A stretch of 49,522 nucleotides of DNA. It comes from an uncultured Frankiales bacterium (GTDB taxonomy: Bacteria; Actinomycetota; Actinomycetes; Mycobacteriales; SCTD01). The notes below the pieces were generated by a model. That model had not been told where the DNA came from. It ran no database searches and saw only the letters and a list, made by a program, of their open reading frames with translations. The position numbers were made by a program, and so were the translations under genes. This document shows, one piece after another, positions 39,656 through 48,303 of this stretch (position 1 is the stretch's first letter; each line of letters begins with the position of its first letter). The DNA lies in contig CAMLIA010000009.1 of NCBI GenBank assembly GCA_946479905.1, positions 1 through 49,522 on the forward strand. Reading direction: 5' to 3'.

Positions 39656-40609
39656 GTGATCGCCATCCGCCGCCTCGCGCCGGCCGCCCTCGCCCTGCTG
39701 CTCACGGCCGCCTGCAACGACACCGCCCCGACGGTCGCGGCCGGCGTCCCGCTGCCGCAGGACACGCCCTCGGCCACCGCAGCCGCCACCACGGCTCCTC
39801 CGGTGACGCCGTCGCCGACCGCCGCGCCGGTGACACCGAGCCCGAAGCCCGCGCCCCCGACGTACGACGTGAAGGGGGTCCAGCACCAGCTCGCGGGGCT
39901 GTTCTACCTGGGACCGGTCGACGGCAAGCCCGGCAGCGGGTTCGCCAGTGCGGTCGCGGCCTTCCAGAAGGTGAACGGGCTCTACGGCGACGGGGTCGTC
40001 GGGAAGAAGACGCTGGCCGCGCTGAAGCACCCCGCACCGCTGCCGAGGCCGAAGGAGTCCCGCGCCGGCGTCCGCGTCGAGGTGGACCTCACCAAGCAGG
40101 TGCTCTACCTCATCCGGGACGACAAGATCACGCGGATCGTCCCGGTGAGCTCGGGCAGCGGCGCGCACTACTACACGAAGTCGGGGCACCGGGCCACCGC
40201 GCTGACCCCGATCGGCCACTACGTGATCCAGCGCCGCATCCGAGGTGTGCGGGTCGCCGACCTCGGCACCCTCTACGACCCGGAGTACTTCTACAAGGGC
40301 TGGGCCATCCACGGCTCGGGCAGCGTTCCCGGCTATCCCGCGTCGCACGGCTGCATCCGGGTCTCGCGGGCGAACGGGACCTGGCTGCTCGGCCAGATCG
40401 GCGTCGGCACCCACGTCTACGTCTACGGCGGCACGCACGTCTTCCCGGCCGGCTCGACCGCCCCGGGCACCGACGACCCGGGCGGCGACACCGGCCCGGT
40501 CGCCGCGCCGACCGCGACGCCCACCAGCACCCCGCGGCCGACCGCCTCTCCGAGCCCGTCGGCGTCACCGTCGCCGTCGCCGCGACCGCTGCCGACCCTC
40601 ACGCCCTAG
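39656..40609 (+). CDS. L,D-transpeptidase (YkuD) lipoprotein with peptidoglycan-binding domain
   Basis: 317-residue cell-wall enzyme forming 3-3 cross-links. Signal peptide ends in a lipobox-like LTAAC (Cys20), then a Pro/Thr/Ser linker, a PG_binding_1 domain (about 70-125), and the YkuD domain with GWAIHGSG (His219) and SHGCIRVS (catalytic Cys233). The C-terminal ~65 residues are a Pro/Ser/Thr tail. Start uncertain: AGGAG (39652-39656) runs into GTG 39656 itself and is spaced 8 nt from an ATC codon at 39665; a distant -10 TACGGT lies at 39615-39620. Convergent with the EEP gene after 15 nt. Confidence 0.9.
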   Translation: MIAIRRLAPAALALLLTAACNDTAPTVAAGVPLPQDTPSATAAATTAPPVTPSPTAAPVTPSPKPAPPTYDVKGVQHQLAGLFYLGPVDGKPGSGFASAVAAFQKVNGLYGDGVVGKKTLAALKHPAPLPRPKESRAGVRVEVDLTKQVLYLIRDDKITRIVPVSSGSGAHYYTKSGHRATALTPIGHYVIQRRIRGVRVADLGTLYDPEYFYKGWAIHGSGSVPGYPASHGCIRVSRANGTWLLGQIGVGTHVYVYGGTHVFPAGSTAPGTDDPGGDTGPVAAPTATPTSTPRPTASPSPSASPSPSPRPLPTLTP

Positions 40610-40624
40610 CTCGGCGGGGAAGCC

Positions 40625-41665
40625 CTACGGGAGGCGCAGCGTCGCGACGACACCGGCGTGGTCCGACGCCCAGTAGGGCGCGGTGCCCTCGAACGCGGTG
40701 TCTCCGGTGCGGACCGCCGACTGCGGCAGCTGCGGCCCGTGCGTCAGCACGAGGTCGATCCGCTCGTGCAGCTGTGACGTGGGCACCGCGAGGGAGCCGT
40801 CCTGACAGCAGGTGTCGCCGACGCCGGAGGCAGCGTCGCGGAAGTAGTCGCGGGTGAGGTCGGCGTAGGTCGTCGTGTTGGAGCCGTCCGCGGCGCTGTT
40901 GAAGTCACCGACGGCCACGACACCGCCGGGGGTCCTGACCGCGGCGACGAACTCACGGCCTTCGGCCTGCTGCACCGCGGGGGCGTCCTCTGTCTCGAGG
41001 TGCGTCAGGGCGAAGCGGAAGTGCCTGCTGCCCAGCGACACCTCCGTCGTCGCCCAACCACGACTGAACGACAGCTGCCCGACCGGCGTCGTGACGACCT
41101 GCTGGGCGGTGTAGGTCCCGTGCCGGGCGCCGCTCGCGGACAGGCCTGGCCGGTCGTGGGCGACGAGGATGACGTCCCGGTCCTGGAAGCGCAGCCAGCA
41201 GGCCCCGAGGACCTGCGACGCACAGGCCGGACCGACCAGCGGGACAGGGCCGATGTCGGCGTTGTCGGAGACCGCGGCCACGTCGTAGTGCAAGCCGCGG
41301 TCCAGCAGCGCTGCCTGCAAGATGACCAGGAAGTCCTGGCTCGGTGTCAGCGCCGCACCCGTGACGGTCCAGTTCGAGACCTCCTCGAGCCCGATCAGGT
41401 CGGGATGGGCCGCCGCCACCTCGTCCGCCAGGGCACCGGCACGCGTCGGGAACCCGGTGAAGAGCACGTTGCCCCAGATCTGGGCGACGGCGCCGAGGAA
41501 GTCAGCCTGGCTCTGCGCGGCAAGTGCCGGGGCAAGGTCGGACCCGAGGTAGAGGTTGCGCGTCATGACCGTGACCGTCGTGCGGTCGCCGGCGTGCGCG
41601 ACACCGGGCGCGGACAGCGGGACGAGCACGGCCAAGGCGACGAGAAGTCGGGCGATCAGTCTCAT
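40625..41665 (-). CDS. Secreted endonuclease/exonuclease/phosphatase-family protein
   Basis: 346-residue exported enzyme of the EEP fold (DNase I / sphingomyelinase-like phosphodiesterases). Signal peptide about residues 1-25 (MRLIARLLVALAVLVPLSAP). Metal and catalytic blocks: TRNLYLGSD, GLEEVSNW, VAVGDFNSAADG and SDHAGVVATL; a CCQDGS Cys pair suggests disulphides. ATG 41665 begins the signal peptide; ATG 41683 would add six residues. Substrate (nucleic acid, lipid phosphate or other) cannot be told. Lies 53 nt after the aldehyde dehydrogenase on the same strand. Confidence 0.85.
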   Translation of the reverse strand: MRLIARLLVALAVLVPLSAPGVAHAGDRTTVTVMTRNLYLGSDLAPALAAQSQADFLGAVAQIWGNVLFTGFPTRAGALADEVAAAHPDLIGLEEVSNWTVTGAALTPSQDFLVILQAALLDRGLHYDVAAVSDNADIGPVPLVGPACASQVLGACWLRFQDRDVILVAHDRPGLSASGARHGTYTAQQVVTTPVGQLSFSRGWATTEVSLGSRHFRFALTHLETEDAPAVQQAEGREFVAAVRTPGGVVAVGDFNSAADGSNTTTYADLTRDYFRDAASGVGDTCCQDGSLAVPTSQLHERIDLVLTHGPQLPQSAVRTGDTAFEGTAPYWASDHAGVVATLRLP

Positions 41666-41718
41666 GCCCACAAGGTGGACCATCGCCGGGACCAGATGCC
41701 ATGGCCACTCCGGAGGGC

Positions 41719-43128
41719 TTAGAGGGCTAGCCCGGTGAGGACCATCACGCGCTCCTCCGTGAGGTCGTGCATGGCCGAGCGCACCCCTTCGCGGCCGCGT
41801 CCGCTGTCCTTCACGCCCCCGTACGGCATCTGGTCGGCACGGAAGCTGGGCACGTCACCGACGACGAGCCCACCCACCTCCAGGGCGCTGAAGGCCCGGA
41901 ACGCCGTCTGCACGTCGGTCGTGAAGATCCCCGCCTGCAGGCCGAAGCGGGAGTCGTTGACCAGCGCGAAGGCCTGCTCCAGGTCGTCGAACGCCTCCAG
42001 CACGAGCACCGGCCCGAACACCTCCTCGGCGACGACCTTGGACCCCGCCGGTGCGCCCTCCAGCAGCGTGGGCTGCAGAGCGTTGCCGTCCCGGCCACCA
42101 CCGGTCAGCAGGGTCGCCCCGGCGTCGACAGCCTCCTGGACCCACGAGCTGACCCTGTCTGCTGCCCTGTCGTCGATGAGCGGACCGACGTCGTCCCGGG
42201 CGCTCTGCGCCTCCACAGCCCTCACCAACTTGTCCCGGAACGCGTCCAGGACGGCACGCGCGACGTAGACCCGCTGCACGCTGATGCAGGACTGGCCGGC
42301 CTGGTACATCCCGAAGGTCGCGATGCGCGCGGCCGCACCGTCGAGGTCCGCGTAGTCGGCGGTCACGATCACCGCAGCGTTGCCGCCGAGCTCGAGGATC
42401 ACCTCCTTGCGGGGTACGGCGTCGCGGATGGCCCAGCCGACGGGGACCGAGCCGGTGAACGACACGACGGGCAACCGGGGGTCCTGCACGAGTGCGGAGG
42501 TGGCGTCGTTGCCGAGCGGCAGCACCGACCAGGAGCCCTCGGGCAGGTCGGTCTCCGCGAGCACCTCCCCGAGCAGCAGCGCGGACAGCGGTGTGGCAGG
42601 GGCCGGCTTGAGCACGATCGGCGCACCGACGGCGAGCGCAGGCGCCACCTTGTGGGCCACGAGGTTGAGGGGGAAGTTGAACGGCGCGATGCCGAGCACC
42701 GGTCCGTAGGGCACCCGCCGGGTGAGGGCGAGCCGGCCTGCGGCCGCGGGGTCGGTGTCCAGTCGCTGCAGCTCCCCGGACCACCGCCGCGCCTCCTCCG
42801 CCGCCCACCGGAACGTGGAGACCGCGCGCGCCGTCTCCCCCTGCGCCCACTTCAGCGGCTTGCCGTTCTCGGCGACGATGAGCTCGGCGAACTCCGCGGC
42901 CCGCGCCTTCAGCTGCGCGGACACGTGGTCGAGGGCGGCGGCCCGGACGTGGGCCCCGGTCGCGCGGAACGGGATCGCGGCGGCTGCCGCGGCAGCAACG
43001 GCCCGCTCCACCTCGGCCGCGCCCGGCACGGCGACGGTGCCGACGAGAGACCCGTCCCCGGGGTGGTGCACCTCGCTCGTCGTACCGGTCGTGACGGGCT
43101 TGCCTGCCACCCAGGCTGGTGTCGTCAT
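41719..43128 (-). CDS. NAD(P)-dependent aldehyde dehydrogenase
   Basis: 469-residue aldehyde dehydrogenase. IAPFNFPLNLVAHKVAPAL (coenzyme site), SFTGSVPVGW (Rossmann Gly), ILELGGNAAVIV with the general-base Glu, GQSCISVQRVYV with the nucleophile Cys and EEVFGPVLVLEAF all present. The class resembles non-phosphorylating GAPDH/lactaldehyde-type enzymes. I chose ATG 43128 (MTTPAWVAGKP) with AGGATG upstream; a 19-codon longer in-frame form from ATG 43185 is not family-like. Divergent from the DrrAB-like genes. Substrate unknown. Confidence 0.92.
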   Translation of the reverse strand: MTTPAWVAGKPVTTGTTSEVHHPGDGSLVGTVAVPGAAEVERAVAAAAAAAIPFRATGAHVRAAALDHVSAQLKARAAEFAELIVAENGKPLKWAQGETARAVSTFRWAAEEARRWSGELQRLDTDPAAAGRLALTRRVPYGPVLGIAPFNFPLNLVAHKVAPALAVGAPIVLKPAPATPLSALLLGEVLAETDLPEGSWSVLPLGNDATSALVQDPRLPVVSFTGSVPVGWAIRDAVPRKEVILELGGNAAVIVTADYADLDGAAARIATFGMYQAGQSCISVQRVYVARAVLDAFRDKLVRAVEAQSARDDVGPLIDDRAADRVSSWVQEAVDAGATLLTGGGRDGNALQPTLLEGAPAGSKVVAEEVFGPVLVLEAFDDLEQAFALVNDSRFGLQAGIFTTDVQTAFRAFSALEVGGLVVGDVPSFRADQMPYGGVKDSGRGREGVRSAMHDLTEERVMVLTGLAL

Positions 43129-43267
43129 GGGCCCATCCTGCACCTCGACCGACAGCTCGAAGTGACGGGCCACCACCTTCGTCATGAGCCTCAGGAGCTG
43201 CCTCGTAGCGGCGCCGGTCGTTGTCCGCGCGCCCTAGTGTGGAGAAGACCAACGGTTGGGGGAACGC
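43129..43267. promoter_or_regulatory. Divergent region, aldehyde dehydrogenase / ABC exporter
   Basis: 139 bp. TAGTGT (43235-43240) could be the -10 for the rightward ABC operon, giving a leader of about 20 nt with GGGGGA before ATG 43268. Nothing distinct seen for the leftward gene beyond AGGATG. Confidence 0.35.
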
Positions 43268-44221
43268 ATGAAAGCGGTCGAGGTGCGCGGCCTCGAGAAG
43301 TCCTACGGCGACGTGCATGCAGTGCGCGGCGTCGACTTCGACGTCTCGCCCGGCGAGACCTTCGGCTTCCTCGGGCCGAACGGCGCCGGCAAGTCGACGA
43401 CCATCAAGATCCTCTGCACGCTGGCGAAGGCCAGTGGCGGGAGCGCCCGCGTCGCGGGGTTCGACGTCACCACGCAGCGCGACGACGTCCGGCGGCACAT
43501 CGGTCTGGTCTTCCAGGACACCACGCTCGACGGCTACCTGAGCGCCGAGATGAACCTGCGCTTCCACGCCGAGCTCTACGGCATGCCGCGTGACGCCGTC
43601 GGCCCGCGGCTGCGGCAGGTCATGGAGATGGTCGGGCTGTGGGAGCGCAAGGACTCCAAGGTCATCACCTTCTCCGGCGGCATGAAGCGCCGCCTCGAGA
43701 TCGCCCGCGGGCTCATGCACTCCCCCCGGGTGCTGTTCCTCGACGAGCCGACCGTGGGTCTCGACCCGCAGACCCGCGCGTCCATCTGGGAGTACATCGA
43801 GCGGCTGCGTCGGGAGGAGGAGATCACCATCTTCCTCACCACGCACTACATGGACGAGGCCGAGCACTGCGACCGCATCGCCATCATGGACGAGGGCAAG
43901 CTCGTCGCCCTCGACACCCCCGCCGCCCTGAAGGCCAGCGTGGGCAGCGACCGCGTGACGATCCGCACGGCCGACGACGAGGAGGCGCTGCGGCGGCTCC
44001 CGGACGGCATCGCGACGAGCGAGGGCATCGTGCTCAGCGTCGAGGACGGCGAGGGGTACGTGCCCAAGCTGTTCGCCGAGCTGGGCGTGCCGATCACCCA
44101 CGTCAGCATCCGGAAGCCGTCGCTCGACGACGTCTTCCTCTCCTACACCGGCCGCACCATCCGCGACTCGGAGACCACTCCCGGCATGCCTGCCTTCTTC
44201 GCCGCCATGGCCCGCCGATGA
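43268..44221 (+). CDS. ABC transporter ATP-binding protein, DrrA-like
   Basis: 317-residue ATPase of the daunorubicin-resistance type. Walker [10 protein letters not shown], signature [12 protein letters not shown], Walker [13 protein letters not shown], and H-loop [13 protein letters not shown]; a C-terminal DUF4162 extension ends in [16 protein letters not shown], typical of DrrA. ATG 43268 follows GGGGGA at 5-6 nt. ATGA overlap with the permease. Exports a hydrophobic compound; identity unknown, with no biosynthetic cluster nearby. Confidence 0.94.
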   Translation: MKAVEVRGLEKSYGDVHAVRGVDFDVSPGETFGFLGPNGAGKSTTIKILCTLAKASGGSARVAGFDVTTQRDDVRRHIGLVFQDTTLDGYLSAEMNLRFHAELYGMPRDAVGPRLRQVMEMVGLWERKDSKVITFSGGMKRRLEIARGLMHSPRVLFLDEPTVGLDPQTRASIWEYIERLRREEEITIFLTTHYMDEAEHCDRIAIMDEGKLVALDTPAALKASVGSDRVTIRTADDEEALRRLPDGIATSEGIVLSVEDGEGYVPKLFAELGVPITHVSIRKPSLDDVFLSYTGRTIRDSETTPGMPAFFAAMARR

Positions 44222-45069
44222 CCGCCGTCGCGGGTGTCGTCGTCCCCGCCCGCACCGTCGCCCTCGACGTCCGCGCCATCAAGATCGTCGTGCAGCGCGA
44301 CCTCATCCGCACCTACCAGGACAAGACGCGGTTCATCAGCGCGCTCATCCAGCCCGTCCTGTTCCTGTTCGTCCTCGGGGCCGGCCTGTCGTCGCTGACC
44401 GGCTCGACCACCGGACCGATCGACCTGCGCACGTTCATGTTCCCCGGCATCCTCGCCACGTCGACGCTGTTCACCGCGATGTTCAGCGCCATGTCGATCG
44501 TGTGGGACCGCGAGTTCGGGTTCCTCCGCGAGATGCTCGTCGCGCCCGTGCGCCGAAGCTCCATCATCCTCGGCAAGGCGATCGGCGGTGCCACCATCGC
44601 GACGCTGCAGGGCGTGATCGTGCTGCTGCTCGGGATCGTCGTCGACGTGCCCTACACGTTCGGGCTCGTCCTCACGCTGCTCGCCGAGGTCTTCCTGCTG
44701 TCGTTCACCCTGACGGCGTTCGGTCTCGCGATCGTCGCGCGCATCACCCAGGTGCAGACGGTCATGGGCCTCATGCAGATGCTGCTGCTCCCGCTGTCCT
44801 TCCTGTCCGGCGCGATGTACCCGCTGTCGAACCTGCCGACCTGGCTCAGCATCGCGACCCGGCTCAACCCGCTGACCTACGCGGTGCACCCGGTGCGGAC
44901 CGCGGTGTTCGCCCACCTCGACCTGCCCGACGCGGTCCGCGCCCGCCTCAACCCGCCCATCACGTGGTTCGGGTGGGAGGTGGCGATCTGGCTGCAGCTG
45001 CTGCTCGTGGCCGGCATCGGCGTCGCGCTGCTGCTCGTCGCCGTCCGCCAGTTCCAGAAGGTCGAGTAG
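44218..45069 (+). CDS. ABC-2 permease, DrrB-like
   Basis: 283-residue permease with six membrane helices. RDLIRTYQDKTRFISALIQP opens the ABC-2 domain, WDREFGFLREMLVAPVRRS is the conserved coupling helix, and SGAMYPLSNLPTWLS precedes RLNPLTYAVHPVR, a block shared by DrrB-like permeases. Starts with ATGA overlap to the ATPase. Its stop is followed by the two 51-bp palindromic repeats. Confidence 0.93.
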   Translation: MTAVAGVVVPARTVALDVRAIKIVVQRDLIRTYQDKTRFISALIQPVLFLFVLGAGLSSLTGSTTGPIDLRTFMFPGILATSTLFTAMFSAMSIVWDREFGFLREMLVAPVRRSSIILGKAIGGATIATLQGVIVLLLGIVVDVPYTFGLVLTLLAEVFLLSFTLTAFGLAIVARITQVQTVMGLMQMLLLPLSFLSGAMYPLSNLPTWLSIATRLNPLTYAVHPVRTAVFAHLDLPDAVRARLNPPITWFGWEVAIWLQLLLVAGIGVALLLVAVRQFQKVE

Positions 45070-45084
45070 CCGCTCCCGCCGGGC

Positions 45085-45135
45085 GATCTTTGCCCGCGCC
45101 GTGCCGCCAGTGAGCGGGCGGCCCGCTCAAAGATC
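45085..45135. repeat. 51-bp palindromic repeat, copy A
   Basis: Ends GATCTTTG (45085-45092) and CAAAGATC (45128-45135) are perfectly complementary; an inner 8-bp hairpin, TGAGCGGG-CGG-CCCGCTCA (45111-45129), overlaps the right end. Aligns without gaps to copy B at 38 of 51 positions. Lies between convergent operons and may also terminate. Confidence 0.7.
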
Positions 45136-45158
45136 AGGTACGACGACCCGCGCGCGCT

Positions 45159-45211
45159 CGATCTTTGCGGCCGCCCTGCCAGACCTGAGCGTGCAGCCCA
45201 CGCAAAGATCG
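45159..45211. repeat. 51-bp palindromic repeat, copy B
   Basis: The repeat unit proper is 45160-45210; with one flanking base each side the arms CGATCTTTGCG (45159-45169) and CGCAAAGATCG (45201-45211) make an 11-bp perfect stem. An inner GCGTG/CACGC hairpin (45189-45203) overlaps the right arm as in copy A. Probably doubles as a terminator for the convergent response-regulator operon. Confidence 0.7.
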
Positions 45212-45227
45212 TCCGCGGGAGCGGCGG

Positions 45228-45866
45228 CTACTCGCGGCCGAGGCCGGCTTCCCTCGCCAGGACGGCGGCCTGCGCGCGGTCGGTGAGCTGCAGCTTGCTG
45301 AGGATGCTCGAGACCACGTTGCTGACCGTCTTCGCGGCGAGCCCGAGCCGACGCGCGATGTCGCGCGCGGCGAGGCCGGACGCCAGCAGGTCGAGGACCT
45401 CGAGCTCCCGGGCGGTCAGCTCCGGGAAGGGCCGTTCCGCTCGCGGCGGAGCGGTGAGCTGGGCAAGCACCCGGGCGGCGACGCCGGGGCCGAACACCGC
45501 CTCGCCCGCGGCCACCCCGCGGACCGCCCGTTCGATCTCCTCCTGCTCGGCACCCTTGAGCAGGTAGCCGCGGGCACCCGCGCGCATCGCGGCGAACAGC
45601 GAGTCGTCGTCGTCGAACATGGTCAGCACGCAGACGGCCGCCGACGGCACCGCACGGGCGAGCTCCCGCAGCGCGTGGAACCCGTCGGCCAGGGGCATCT
45701 GCAGGTCGAGCAGGACGACGTCCGGCCGGTGCAGCACGGCCTCCTTCACGACCTGCCTGCCGTCCGCGGCCTGAGCGACGACCTCGATCCCCTCGAGCGA
45801 CCCGAGCAGGGCCACGAGCCCCTGCCGCATCACGGGGTGGTCGTCGGCCACGAGCACGCGGATCAT
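45228..45866 (-). CDS. LuxR/NarL-family response regulator
   Basis: 212-residue response regulator. Receiver domain with Asp8/Asp9, phospho-acceptor Asp54 (VVLLDLQMP) and the conserved Lys in YLLKGAEQEE; a LuxR HTH follows (ELTARELEVLDLLASG ... NVVSSILSKL). ATG 45866 lies 7 nt after the kinase TGA, with no Shine-Dalgarno but a tandem repeat, so translation is probably coupled. Cognate of the upstream histidine kinase. Target genes may include the divergent membrane-protein operon. Confidence 0.93.
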   Translation of the reverse strand: MIRVLVADDHPVMRQGLVALLGSLEGIEVVAQAADGRQVVKEAVLHRPDVVLLDLQMPLADGFHALRELARAVPSAAVCVLTMFDDDDSLFAAMRAGARGYLLKGAEQEEIERAVRGVAAGEAVFGPGVAARVLAQLTAPPRAERPFPELTARELEVLDLLASGLAARDIARRLGLAAKTVSNVVSSILSKLQLTDRAQAAVLAREAGLGRE

Positions 45867-45873
45867 GCCGGCA

Positions 45874-47787
45874 TCACGCCGGCACCAGCGGGAGCGTCGC
45901 CCGCACGACGCCGCCCGTGCTCCCCGGTCCGACGACGCAGCTGCCGCCCAGTTCCTCCGCGCGCTCGCGCATGCTCGTGGTGCCCACGCCACCACCCCAC
46001 ACCGCGGCCCCGCCGTCGTCCAGGACCTCGACGACCAGGTGGTGCGCGTCGCGGCAGAGCCGGAGCTCCGCAGTGGCGGCCGCGCTGTGCCGGACGACGT
46101 TGGTGAGTGCCTCGGTGGCGATGCGGTAGGCCGCGACCTCCAGCGCTGCGGGCAGCTCGCCCAGCGGTCCTGCGGTCACCGTCACGGCGAGCGGCTCCCC
46201 GTCGGCCCGTGACGTCAGCTGCCCGGCGCGGAGCTCCAGGGCAGCGACGAGCCCGAGCTCGTCCAGCGCTCGCGGACGCAGGTCGTCGACGAGCCGGCGC
46301 ACCTCGGCGATCGCGGTGCGGGTCTCGGTCCGGACCGCGCGGAGCAGCTCGGCGGCAGCAGCTGCGTCGCTGCCGGCGACGTTCGCGGCGGCATCGGCCG
46401 ACAAGGCGACGCCGGTGAGCAGCGGACCGAGCCCGTCGTGCAGGTCGCGGCGCAACCTCCGCCGCTCCTCCTCGCGTGCCGTCACGAGGCGCTCCCGCGA
46501 CACCTGCAGCTCTCGGGAGACGCGCGTGGCCGCGACAGCCACCGCGAGCGGTCCGGAGAGCATCTCGAGGACGCGTGCGTCGGCAGCCCCGAGGACGCGC
46601 TCACCGCTCCGCAGCCCGACGACCAGAGACGCCTCTGCTGACAGCACCAGCTCCGCCGTGTGCCCGCCCGGAGCCCCGGCCCGCCCGAGCACCTCACCGG
46701 TGGCGTCGATCACGGCCACCGACGGCAGCCGCATCGCCTCCCGTACCGCTTCCAGAGCCGTCGACAGGTCGGTGAGGGCACCGCCGACGCGGGACGCGAG
46801 CCGCAGCGGGTCGCCGCGGTCGCCGTAGAGCAGCCGCTCCACGGCCACCTGCAGCCGCGCCCTGAGGGGGAAGGCGAGCAGCGAGACCAGCAGCGCAGAC
46901 GCCACTCCGGACAGCAGGAGGACGGCCGCGGCATAACCCGCCAGCACGAGAGCGGAGAGCAGGACGTACGCGACACCACGCGCCAGCACCAGCCGGATGT
47001 CGAGGAGCCCGTGACGGAGCACCGCGACGGTGACCGCGGCCGGCAGCAGCGGGATCGCGAACAGCACGACGACAGGCGTGCCCGCGACCAGGGACCAGGG
47101 GGCCACCGCCGCGAGGACGAAGGCGGCGGCGGCAACGACCCACAGCAGCTGACGGCGCACCTGCTCGTCCCCCCGCCGGTAACGGACGCTCAGGGCTGCG
47201 ACGCCGAACAGCATCGACAGCACCCAGCGCAGCTCGCTCGCCGTCCAGAGCACGGCCCAGCCACCGTCGGTCGGCAGCGTCCACCAGCCGTCCGGGATCC
47301 CCTCGAGCTGCTGCGGAGACGTGCCCGTCTCCACGACGAACAGCGGCGACGTGACGGCGACCAGCACGAACCACGGCCGCCAGCGGGGCGAGGGCAACCG
47401 GCCGTCCGGGAGCAGCGCGAGGGAGAGTGGAAGGCACACGCCGATGTGCACCGGCCAGGCCCACGCGAAGACCGTGGTCAGCAGCCGCATCGACCAGACC
47501 GGCCCACCCGCGTCGTGGACGAGCTGGTCGAGCGGCGCGGCCGAGGCCGTCACGTTCTGCAGCAGCCCCCCGACGAGGAACAGCCACCCCACCGGGTGCC
47601 GGGGGCGGTGCCAGACCAGCAGGGCACCGCACAGCCCGAAGCCCAGCCCGATGACCGCGTTGCTGACCACGAAGGACTCGAGCGCCCGGGTGAAGTCCCA
47701 GCCGGCCGCGACGGAGGCGACGGAACCGGTGGCGGCCAGCAGCACGCAGAGCACCGCTCCGGTGACCGCTGCTGCCCTCGTACGCAC
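45874..47787 (-). CDS. Sensor histidine kinase, HisKA_3 (NarL/DesK type)
   Basis: 637-residue membrane kinase. An N-terminal half with about nine to ten hydrophobic segments, then a GAF-like linker, the dimerisation/phospho-acceptor helix EEERRRLRRDLHDGLGPLLTG with His in LHDGLGP, and a HATPase_c domain with EALTNVVRHS (N box) and a C-terminal GVGTTSMRERAEELGG (G box). The start GTG 47787 gives VRTRAAAVTGAVLCVLL; the sequence further upstream in frame is non-conserved. Many multi-helix sensors of this type detect membrane state; signal unknown. Divergent from three membrane-protein genes. Confidence 0.9.
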   Translation of the reverse strand: MRTRAAAVTGAVLCVLLAATGSVASVAAGWDFTRALESFVVSNAVIGLGFGLCGALLVWHRPRHPVGWLFLVGGLLQNVTASAAPLDQLVHDAGGPVWSMRLLTTVFAWAWPVHIGVCLPLSLALLPDGRLPSPRWRPWFVLVAVTSPLFVVETGTSPQQLEGIPDGWWTLPTDGGWAVLWTASELRWVLSMLFGVAALSVRYRRGDEQVRRQLLWVVAAAAFVLAAVAPWSLVAGTPVVVLFAIPLLPAAVTVAVLRHGLLDIRLVLARGVAYVLLSALVLAGYAAAVLLLSGVASALLVSLLAFPLRARLQVAVERLLYGDRGDPLRLASRVGGALTDLSTALEAVREAMRLPSVAVIDATGEVLGRAGAPGGHTAELVLSAEASLVVGLRSGERVLGAADARVLEMLSGPLAVAVAATRVSRELQVSRERLVTAREEERRRLRRDLHDGLGPLLTGVALSADAAANVAGSDAAAAAELLRAVRTETRTAIAEVRRLVDDLRPRALDELGLVAALELRAGQLTSRADGEPLAVTVTAGPLGELPAALEVAAYRIATEALTNVVRHSAAATAELRLCRDAHHLVVEVLDDGGAAVWGGGVGTTSMRERAEELGGSCVVGPGSTGGVVRATLPLVPA

Positions 47788-47810
47788 GACCGGCAGTGTG
47801 GCCCACGGGT

Positions 47811-47860
47811 CGTCCCGGTGTCTCGGGACGCCGTCCCGGCTGTCCCGGGCAGCCTCCCGG
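47811..47860. promoter_or_regulatory. Repeated GTCCCGG sites between kinase and membrane-protein operon
   Basis: CGTCCCG-N6-CGGGACG (47811-47830) is a perfect inverted repeat; further TCCCGG copies start at 47834, 47843 and 47855, and CCGGGACG occurs near 47887. This density in one 168-bp divergent spacer suggests a response-regulator binding region, possibly autoregulatory. Confidence 0.45.
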
Positions 47861-47955
47861 ACCCGAGCGGCCCAGCGCTCTGCCGTCCGGGACGTCCGGA
47901 GCACGACGGTGTGCCCACGCCGACAAGGCAACCCTCGAGCACAAGGAGCCGTTCC

Positions 47956-48303
47956 ATGAGCACACGCATCGCGCTGGTCCTGCTGGGCCTGCTGTCCGCC
48001 GGCGACGTCGCCGGCCTCGCCCTGACCGACGGCGAGCACCCGCCCTACGTCGTCGCCGCCGCCGGCGCCCTGCTGGGTGTCGCCTCGCTCGTCCTGGTGG
48101 CCCGCGTGTGGCAGGGCCACACCCGCAGCGTGACCCCTCTGATCGTGCTGCGGGTCCTCTCGGCAGCGAGCGCGCTGCCCGCGTTCGTCGTCTCGGGCGT
48201 CCCCGCCCCTGCGGTGGTCTCCGCCGGCGTGATCGTGGCGCTGACCGCGATCGCCGTCCTGCTGCTCGGCCTTCCGGTGCACCACTCCCGGGTAGCGTCA
48301 TGA
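47956..48303 (+). CDS. Small integral membrane protein, unknown function
   Basis: 115-residue protein of three to four hydrophobic helices (IALVLLGLLSAGDVAGLAL, YVVAAAGALLGVASLVLVA, VLRVLSAASALPAFVV, VIVALTAIAVLLLGL). I do not recognise a named family beyond uncharacterised actinobacterial membrane proteins. ATG 47956 follows AAGGAG at 7 nt, a strong Shine-Dalgarno. TGA overlaps the next ATG (ATGA). Divergent from the kinase, so a likely target of that two-component system. Confidence 0.75.
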   Translation: MSTRIALVLLGLLSAGDVAGLALTDGEHPPYVVAAAGALLGVASLVLVARVWQGHTRSVTPLIVLRVLSAASALPAFVVSGVPAPAVVSAGVIVALTAIAVLLLGLPVHHSRVAS

